Of a stretch of 27,178 bases of DNA, positions 21,321 through 27,178 are shown piece by piece. This stretch comes from CAYLMG01 sp964464635 (GTDB taxonomy: Bacteria > Planctomycetota > Phycisphaerae > Sedimentisphaerales > Anaerobacaceae): contig CAYXGT010000030.1 of assembly GCA_964464635.1 (NCBI GenBank), forward strand, positions 1-27,178, written 5' to 3'. Numbering within the stretch: the stretch's first letter is position 1; every line of letters begins with the position of its first letter. The notes under the pieces were generated by a model that saw only the letters and a list, made by a program, of their open reading frames with translations, did not search any database and was not told the DNA's origin. The position numbers were made by a program, and so were the translations under genes.

Positions 21321-24300
21321 ATGAAAAAAAACAAACTTATCACTTCTTTTACCATTTTAGCATTTCTTTTTGGGATCTGCTTTCTTTTTGCAGATTGGAA
21401 TGAGGAAGATGGCCATAAAATGCACTGGCCTCAACTGCCCGACCTTACTCCAACGGGTATGGACGTTGATATGTTCTGGGTGCCGCTGGCGGATGATTTC
21501 AAATGCACCGAAGACGGCCCCATTACCGATATCCATATCTGGGGCTCTTTCGCCGATGACATCCTGCCTGTCGATGGACCGGAAAGCCTGGCGTTTCAAA
21601 TTGAAATCTACAGTAACATCCCTGAAGAAGAACCCATCTGGCAGCCGCAGGTCCTCGCAGACGATTTCCCCTGCGAAGTCACCGGCCCTATTACCGACAT
21701 TCACATCTGGGGCTCGTGGTACCATGACTACCCGCCTTATGGTGACCCGGGTATGGTGACCTTTACCCTGAGCATACACGATGACATTCCCGCCGACCAG
21801 AGCCCGACGGGCTACAGCATGCCGGGCAATTTGCTCTGGAAAAAAACTTTCAGACCATACGAATTTGACGTTATAGACTATGCGGGCGGTCTGCAAGAAG
21901 GCTGGTACGTACCTTGCGAAGACCCGCCTTACTATGAACCGGATGCTGATACAATTTGCTTCCTGTACAATTTTTACATCGACCCTTCTGAAGCCTTTAT
22001 TCAGGAAGGCGATCCTACCCAATTGAAGGTTTACTGGCTGGATGTACAGGCAGAACCCGAGCTTGACCCCGAATACCAGGGGCCTATAAGATTCGGATGG
22101 AAAACCACTGACTTATCAACTCGCTGGAACGACGACGGCGTCTATGCCGTAGGTGAAGACCCGCCCGCTGATATCTGGAGAGAGCTGCGGTATCCAATGG
22201 GACACATGTACGCGGGAGAATCCCTGGACCTCGCTTTTGAAATCACTACCGAGATAATGGATACAGATATGGATATGGATCTGGATATGGATATCGATAT
22301 AGACATCGACCTGGATATAGACCTCGATTTAGACACCGATATAGACCCCCCAGGTATTCTACAATACACGACCAAGTATATTCAACCGCCGGACCTTGAT
22401 ATTACAGGTCTTGACGTTGATGCAACAAGGGAGAAGACATTTAGCAAACCCGGTGAGCCTTTGATGGGCGTAATTTTAGATCCGGGTTATTATACTGTTC
22501 GCGAAATAGATACACTAAATAACGAAGACTGGTATGACCCTGTAACCGGCTGGTGGAGTAATGATAACCACAGAAGAGCTTTTCAGTACAATTTCCCGAT
22601 CGAGAACACCACATTCGAGCAGGTAGCGGGAAATATATACTGGCTGGTAATCAAGCATATTCTGCCCCCGGAACCCTATTACACTTTCGGATGGAAAACA
22701 ACTACGCCCGACCTGCACTTTATGGACGATGCCACCTTTCAATCATTTGATTGGGGATGGCTGCCGATGGAGTACCCTGAAGGACACGAGTATGAAGGCC
22801 TGACTCTCGATTTGGCCTTTGTGATTAACAGCGAAGAGGAAGAGCCGTATGAGCAAAAACCTCTGATTGAGCATTCAAAGTGGTCTCAGCCGCCTATCGA
22901 GATTGACCCTTGCAGCACACCACCGGTATATTGCGGTTGGGATGAGGTCTCTTTCAGAGAATATATTGAACCGATGTGGTTTGACGCCTGGAACTGCCGA
23001 ACTCAGTGCCACGGCGACGCCGATTGTGACGGCTACGTAGGGCTACAGGATGAAAATATAGTAAATGATGCATTAGGTAGCTGTTATCCCGAACCAATGT
23101 ATGACCCACGTGCTGATTTCAACCATGACCTCTGTGTAAATCCCCTCGATATGGCTATATATGAGACGTACGAAGATAGTTATCCTCCGGCAGATTGCGC
23201 TCAAAGGCCACAATTCTGGATGCTTGTTGCAGACGACTTTAGATGTCTGGGCACTATGCCTATAACAAGCCTGCACTGGTGGGGTTCGTATTCCGGCTGG
23301 GACCGACCCAGCGGAATGCCGCCGCAGCTTCCAATTGCCTGGAAGGTATGCTTCTGGTCCAATGTGCCAGCCGACCCGCTTAGCAGTCCATGCTTCAGCT
23401 ATCCGGAAGAATTGCTCTGGCAGGTTAATATAAACGCAGACCGGGTAGATATTCAAAAGGTTGCCAAGGATTACTACGTACAGTATCCTGAAGATATTTG
23501 CTATCAGTACAATCTGCAATTAGATCCGAACGAGTGGTTCCGGCAGAGCGAGTTCGAGGACAGGACGATTGACAATATCTACTGGATCAGCATCGCGGCT
23601 GTTTACGACACCAATGATGATATTTATCCCGAATATCCGTGGGGCTGGAAGACAAGGCCGGAAAGCTGGATGGATGATGCAATACGGTTCTACCTTGATG
23701 AACCATTCGAGCCGGGTCTGATTCTTGACCCATCTGCCAATTCAATGTGGCCGCTCGAAGATCCAGCAGGAGAAAGCGTCGATGTCTCCTTCGAGCTCGA
23801 CACAGACCCCAACTACATAAAATGGGAACAGCCGTTCACCGGCATTCGTGACTGGCCGCATTATGAAGACATCCGCTCTATGGCTACCATAACTGAATGG
23901 ACGGAGCAGATAACAAAATGGAGCCAGAAGCCTGACCTCGAAGACATAAACAGTATCGACGTCGACGCAACAATCGAACAAATCTGGAAACCGCAGGTTC
24001 TTGCCGATGACTTCCACTGCGAGTTAACAGGCCCGATTACACAAATCGATGTCTGGGGCTCCTGGTATCACGACCATCCGCCGTTTGATGACCCCATGGC
24101 TGTGACATTTACCCTGAGTATCCACAAAGACATTCCTGCCAGCGAAAGCCCAACCGGATACAGCATACCGGGCGAGTTGCTATGGAAAAAACAGTTCTTC
24201 CCGGGCGAGTTTGAAGTCCAGCTTTACGAGGTAACAGAGGAAGGCTGGTTCGTCCCCTGTGCCGAACCTCCAGCTTATAATTCCTCTGCTGATACCTATT

Positions 24301-26078
24301 GCTTCTTGTACAACTTCTTTATCGACCCGCCCGATGCATTCACGCAGGAGATAGGAAACATATACTGGCTTGATGTCCAGGCTCAACCTATCTTCGAAGC
24401 CGGTTGGCCTGAGCCCATACGCTTCGGCTGGAAAAATTCCTATACGGAATGGAACGACGATGCTGTCTGGGCTGTGGGCGAAGACCCCCCTGAAGGACTG
24501 TGGAACGAGCTACGTTATCCTCCGGGCCATCCTTATGCCGGAGGGTCAATCAACCTTGCTTTTGCGATTTACACTGAAACCGCGCAAAAGTGGATACAGT
24601 GGCCTGAACTACAACCCGTTATTAGTATCGACATAGACGCAACGAATGAGGAGGTCTGGAAACCGCAGGTACTTGCAGATGATTTCCAATGCACAGACAC
24701 CGAGCCTATAACTGATATCCACATCTGGACATCCTGGTATAAAGACTATCCACCCTACGGCGATGCAAATAATGTAACATTCACACTGAGCATACACGAG
24801 GATATTCCTGCTTATGAAAGCCCAACCGGTTACAGTATGCCGGGCGAGTTGTTGTGGAGCAGGATATTCCAGCCGGGAGAATTTGATAGCAGCATCTATG
24901 CTCGAGGCGTGATGGAAGGCTGGTTCGTGCCCTGTGGTGATCCGCCGTACTATGAGGAAGGAGCTGATTCTATCTGCTTTGAGTACGATTTCTACATCAA
25001 CGACGAAGAAGCGTTCCCACAGCAAGGCTCAGAAGAAAATCCCGTCACCTACTGGCTGGATGTTCAGGCACAGCCGGAAACCTCATTAGCTGGTGCTCCT
25101 CCCGAGCCTATTCGCTCGCGACTCGGCTGGAAAACCTCATGGGAGCACTGGAACGACGATGCAGTCTGGGCCGTCGGACAAGACCCGCCAACCGAGCCGT
25201 GGAATGAGCTGCGATATCCAACCGAGCATCCATTCGATGGCAATTCGATTGACCTCGCCTTCGAGATTACCGGCGAAGTAGTGCACGAGGAGCTCTACAT
25301 CGACAAGCTGGTCGCCGATGACTGGTTCTGTGAGCGTAGAACTCCGGTAACTGCAATTGCCTGGTTCGGCTCGTACCTTGGCTACATATATGAAACCCCC
25401 TGCACAGCCCTCGTTCAGAGTCCGCCCGTTCCGCCCGACCACTTCATAATCGCTATCTACAGAGACGTGCCCGCTGACGACCCCAACAACGAATATGATT
25501 TCAGTCACCCGGGCAGAAAACTCTGGGAGTACGTGTCATACGATTACGATGAAGTGCTCGTCGGATATGACAAGCATCCCGAAGATATAGCCGGGCCTCG
25601 AGAGCCGGTCTATCGCTACTCTGTAAGACTGCCTGAGGACCAATGGTTCAAACAGCGAGAGGTTGAGGGCGTGTACTGGATAAGCATTGCGGCCGTTTAC
25701 AATTCGAATGTCACCCTCAACCATCAAGGCTGGGGCTGGACAATCCACGAGTATGTCTTCGGTGACAACGCCGTTCAGGGCTACTGGCTTGAGCCGGACC
25801 TACAGGACGAATGGATCTGGGAAGAAATCTTCGACCAGACCGGACTAAGTGCAGATATGTCCTTCATCCTGTACACAGACCCCGATAAGTGCGTCAACTG
25901 TGCCGATTACAACTGGGATGACACGGTGCACTTCTTCGATTATGCAATCTTTGCCCTCGACTGGATGTGGACAGGCCCCGCCGGCGGTTATGCCAACGGT
26001 GATTTGAACTGCAGCGGCAAAGTGGACTTCGAAGACCTCGAGATTTTCTGCAACCAGTGGCTTGATAGCTGTCCGTAA
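21321..26078 (+). CDS. Giant secreted multidomain repeat protein with two dockerin-like modules
   Basis: A 1585-residue protein with start ATG at 21321, GAGGAGG seven bases upstream and a signal peptide (LITSFTILAFLFGICFLFA). It is built from copies of the planctomycete domain also found in the 17308-20385 gene. Each begins LADDFxC...GPITDIHIWGSW and ends GWKTxxxxWNDDAVWAVGEDPP and SIDLAFEI. Copies: an N-terminal half (about 55-105), a full copy (112-310), a C-terminal half (395-505), a WWGSYSGW-type copy (633-830), full copies at about 888-1090 and 1112-1315, and a last WFGSYLGY-type copy (1328-1520). An Asp-X dipeptide tract lies at 313-342. An internal dockerin-like module (DADCDGYVGLQD and DFNHDLCVNPLD, about 562-625) and a terminal one (CADYNWDDTVHFFDYAIFAL, NGDLNCSGKVDFEDL) can bind calcium by family precedent. 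No catalytic domain is recognised. It is probably an extracellular or surface structural/binding protein. Confidence 0.9.
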   Translation: MKKNKLITSFTILAFLFGICFLFADWNEEDGHKMHWPQLPDLTPTGMDVDMFWVPLADDFKCTEDGPITDIHIWGSFADDILPVDGPESLAFQIEIYSNIPEEEPIWQPQVLADDFPCEVTGPITDIHIWGSWYHDYPPYGDPGMVTFTLSIHDDIPADQSPTGYSMPGNLLWKKTFRPYEFDVIDYAGGLQEGWYVPCEDPPYYEPDADTICFLYNFYIDPSEAFIQEGDPTQLKVYWLDVQAEPELDPEYQGPIRFGWKTTDLSTRWNDDGVYAVGEDPPADIWRELRYPMGHMYAGESLDLAFEITTEIMDTDMDMDLDMDIDIDIDLDIDLDLDTDIDPPGILQYTTKYIQPPDLDITGLDVDATREKTFSKPGEPLMGVILDPGYYTVREIDTLNNEDWYDPVTGWWSNDNHRRAFQYNFPIENTTFEQVAGNIYWLVIKHILPPEPYYTFGWKTTTPDLHFMDDATFQSFDWGWLPMEYPEGHEYEGLTLDLAFVINSEEEEPYEQKPLIEHSKWSQPPIEIDPCSTPPVYCGWDEVSFREYIEPMWFDAWNCRTQCHGDADCDGYVGLQDENIVNDALGSCYPEPMYDPRADFNHDLCVNPLDMAIYETYEDSYPPADCAQRPQFWMLVADDFRCLGTMPITSLHWWGSYSGWDRPSGMPPQLPIAWKVCFWSNVPADPLSSPCFSYPEELLWQVNINADRVDIQKVAKDYYVQYPEDICYQYNLQLDPNEWFRQSEFEDRTIDNIYWISIAAVYDTNDDIYPEYPWGWKTRPESWMDDAIRFYLDEPFEPGLILDPSANSMWPLEDPAGESVDVSFELDTDPNYIKWEQPFTGIRDWPHYEDIRSMATITEWTEQITKWSQKPDLEDINSIDVDATIEQIWKPQVLADDFHCELTGPITQIDVWGSWYHDHPPFDDPMAVTFTLSIHKDIPASESPTGYSIPGELLWKKQFFPGEFEVQLYEVTEEGWFVPCAEPPAYNSSADTYCFLYNFFIDPPDAFTQEIGNIYWLDVQAQPIFEAGWPEPIRFGWKNSYTEWNDDAVWAVGEDPPEGLWNELRYPPGHPYAGGSINLAFAIYTETAQKWIQWPELQPVISIDIDATNEEVWKPQVLADDFQCTDTEPITDIHIWTSWYKDYPPYGDANNVTFTLSIHEDIPAYESPTGYSMPGELLWSRIFQPGEFDSSIYARGVMEGWFVPCGDPPYYEEGADSICFEYDFYINDEEAFPQQGSEENPVTYWLDVQAQPETSLAGAPPEPIRSRLGWKTSWEHWNDDAVWAVGQDPPTEPWNELRYPTEHPFDGNSIDLAFEITGEVVHEELYIDKLVADDWFCERRTPVTAIAWFGSYLGYIYETPCTALVQSPPVPPDHFIIAIYRDVPADDPNNEYDFSHPGRKLWEYVSYDYDEVLVGYDKHPEDIAGPREPVYRYSVRLPEDQWFKQREVEGVYWISIAAVYNSNVTLNHQGWGWTIHEYVFGDNAVQGYWLEPDLQDEWIWEEIFDQTGLSADMSFILYTDPDKCVNCADYNWDDTVHFFDYAIFALDWMWTGPAGGYANGDLNCSGKVDFEDLEIFCNQWLDSCP
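22257..22346 (+). repeat. Six-base microsatellite encoding 15 Asp-X dipeptides
   Basis: Fifteen successive codon pairs of the form (Met/Leu/Ile/Thr)-Asp, built mostly on GATATN and GACCTN hexamers. The encoded stretch MDTDMDMDLDMD continues to LDTDID. Hexamer slippage could change its length without a frameshift. Confidence 0.9.
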
Positions 26079-26103
26079 CGCCTGAATGCATATTTGTAAA
26101 ATC

Positions 26104-26140
26104 AAAGGGCTGTGAGATTTTCACTCACAGCCCTTTTCTT
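26104..26140 (+). terminator. Rho-independent terminator of the giant secreted-protein gene
   Basis: A perfect 13-base stem, AAAGGGCTGTGAG (26104-26116) with CTCACAGCCCTTT (26124-26136), a seven-base loop and a following TCTTTT. It lies 26 bases after the stop. The stem resembles that at 17205-17237 (GGCxGTGAG/CTCACxGCC). The reverse strand also has a T-rich end, so it is likely bidirectional. The opposing HNH gene ends inside its loop. Confidence 0.9.
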
Positions 26141-26813
26141 TTACACAATCAACCTCATCAGGAAAATTCAAATATGCGAACTCTCCGAAAGACCTTTTCG
26201 CCGCTTTGTCATAGACCTTCGCAGCGTCGGCCTCATTATTGAAATGTCCTAAAAATTTATATCTGCCTTTCTCTGTAATACTCGAAACCCACTTACCTGC
26301 CTTTTTATTCCAGTGAACACCCTTATATTTCGATGTCTTATACCTGCCCCTGCAATTACGAACATTTTCTCTTATCGCGCAAATCCGCAAATTACTTCTC
26401 CTGTTATTCAGGCCGTTGCCGTCCTTGTGGTCCACAACCTTATCTTTCGGTGCATTCATAATATACCTGTGCATACTCATACTCCTCTTATTAAAACGTC
26501 GATAAGCATAATATCTGCCGTCGCTGCACGTTGCATACCACTTAAATTGGTTAAGCCACTCGTAGTCTTTCAAATCGACGATAGCGATTTTACCTTTCGT
26601 CAGCGGTATGAATCTTATGTCACCATCTTTCGGCTGTTCGACTGTAGGCCGCTCAATTACAGGTCTTGACCGAAAGTTCCTGCACAAATCACCTTTTCCC
26701 ACGAGTCGAAGCCGACCGGCAAAATCCTGCCTGTTCACGCAGACAAAAACAATTTTGCCCTCACCTTTCGCCTGAACAAAATAAATACAGTTTTTGCACT
26801 TCTTTGCGTGCAA
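26121..26813 (-). CDS. HNH endonuclease with AP2 DNA-binding domain (homing-type), with Cys-rich N-terminal extension
   Basis: A 230-residue free-standing endonuclease of the type that promotes its own spread by cutting DNA. The start is TTG at 26813, with GGAGG ten bases upstream. The core begins near residue 66 with IPLTKGKIAIVDLKDYEWLN and YAYRRF, then MHRYIM (about 114) and the HNH signature VVDHKDGNGLNNRRSNLRIC. An AP2-type domain from SKYKGVHWN to GEFAYLNFPDE ends near 222. In front is an extension with C6, C9, C25 and C44, which could form a small zinc-binding module. Its last codons (KEKGCE and stop) are written by the stem and loop of the terminator at 26104-26140, so it abuts the giant gene with only 42 bases between stops. 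A truncated relative lies at 16264-16599 in the opposite orientation. No intron, intein or transposase is seen around it. Confidence 0.88.
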   Translation of the reverse strand: MHAKKCKNCIYFVQAKGEGKIVFVCVNRQDFAGRLRLVGKGDLCRNFRSRPVIERPTVEQPKDGDIRFIPLTKGKIAIVDLKDYEWLNQFKWYATCSDGRYYAYRRFNKRSMSMHRYIMNAPKDKVVDHKDGNGLNNRRSNLRICAIRENVRNCRGRYKTSKYKGVHWNKKAGKWVSSITEKGRYKFLGHFNNEADAAKVYDKAAKRSFGEFAYLNFPDEVDCVKEKGCE

Positions 26814-26900
26814 CTTTTCCCACCCTCCGTTTTTTTTTATTAAAAGTTCAATGTTCTAAGTTCAATGTCGAATGTTCTCTTTCTGTCCTCCGCAATCTGT

Positions 26901-26928
26901 ATTCTGTATTCTGTATTCTGTATTCTGT
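26901..26928. repeat. Heptamer tandem repeat, ATTCTGT x 4
   Basis: Four perfect ATTCTGT units preceded by a partial unit (ATCTGT). Imperfect relatives occur at about 4994-5030. Confidence 0.95.
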
Positions 26929-26953
26929 TTTTCCCTCCTCCCCCCACAATTGG

Positions 26954-27089
26954 ACCCCCTTGCACGATCTTGCGCGCATTTGCGCTTTTTTAAAGGCGGC
27001 ATTTTCTGTAAGTGCTTATGGCTAAAGAAGTAAAAAATTTTCAAAAAAATTGGATTTTCTCAATACCCCCCTGCACGATCTTGCGCGCA
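26954..27089. repeat. Pair of direct repeats 111 bases apart
   Basis: ACCCCC then C or T then TGCACGATCTTGCGCGCA occurs at 26954-26978 and 27065-27089 with a single mismatch. Between them lie a TTTGCGC stretch, a T-run and AT-rich sequence. Confidence 0.85.
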
Positions 27090-27178
27090 AACGCGGCACA
27101 GCCATCCCGGCCGTGTGTTCACTTAGAAAATAATCAATTAGAAGATATTCAGATGATTTTTTACAGGCCGGACATCCA

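Larger units (their letters stand above)
26814..27178. other. Repeat-rich non-coding end of the window
   Basis: No credible gene. It contains a GTTCAATGTTC-type patch (about 26845-26875), a heptamer tandem repeat (26901-26928) and a direct repeat of about 25 bases (26954 and 27065). The last 90 bases show nothing recognisable. The frame 26666-27025 on the forward strand spans the start of the HNH gene and these repeats and is not counted. Confidence 0.7.

Noticed and set aside
21357..22022. A 221-codon reverse frame opposite the giant secreted-protein gene
   Set aside because: It is antisense to a gene with a clear signal peptide and repeated domains, and similar antisense frames recur opposite each domain copy.
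26666..27025. A 119-codon forward frame over the start of the HNH gene
   Set aside because: Half is antisense to the endonuclease gene, the rest reads through the heptamer repeat and other repeat DNA.

Overview
The window looks like a chromosomal segment of a Planctomycetota bacterium, most likely of the Phycisphaerae/Sedimentisphaerales type. I infer this from the very large secreted proteins built from repeated planctomycete-type domains with dockerin-like C-termini, the GH127-family lipoprotein, the Cys-rich tail fragment, and the many dispersed intergenic repeats. No tRNA, rRNA or CRISPR array was seen.

Layout. (1) 1-4640: a secreted protein of unknown function (390-1508, +) converges on a reverse-strand cluster hpf-ptsN-ptsH-ptsI, a sugar-independent-looking PTS phosphorelay with a ribosome hibernation factor. 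The first 74 bases of the window are a diverged duplicate of 1495-1568, the junction of these two genes. (2) 4640-6518: two small genes (a Cdd1-like helix-hairpin-helix protein and a two-helix membrane protein) sit between long tracts of dispersed and tandem repeats. (3) 6519-11288: a probable reverse-strand operon of a flippase-like membrane protein, a DUF502 membrane protein and a GH127/GH146-type beta-L-arabinofuranosidase lipoprotein, divergent from hisI.

(4) 11290-15530: the most interesting part. It is a visibly AT-richer three-gene cassette with tightly coupled cistrons (6 nt gap, then an ATGA overlap). It encodes a GHKL/MORC-like ATPase with two internal Ig-like (Big_2-type) domains, a probable winged-helix protein, and a beta-class N4/N6 DNA methyltransferase. 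No recognisable nuclease, helicase or specificity subunit is present. I read it as a candidate restriction-modification-like or epigenetic defence system. (5) 15530-17300: a degraded HNH-AP2 homing-endonuclease gene whose 5' part has been replaced by dispersed repeats, and a small orphan gene.

(6) 17300-26140: two large secreted proteins in divergent orientation, separated by a 935-base regulatory region. One has a beta-helix, an FnIII-like domain, a LamG domain, a planctomycete repeat domain and a dockerin-like end. The other is 1585 residues of the same planctomycete domain in several copies, with an internal and a terminal dockerin-like module and a 15-fold Asp-X dipeptide tract. Each is preceded by a very short ORF with a strong ribosome binding site and followed by a strong hairpin terminator. 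(7) 26121-27178: an intact HNH-AP2 homing-type endonuclease gene whose stop codon lies in the terminator loop of the giant gene, then repeat-rich sequence.

All functional calls come from reading the sequence and from family knowledge. No database search was run.
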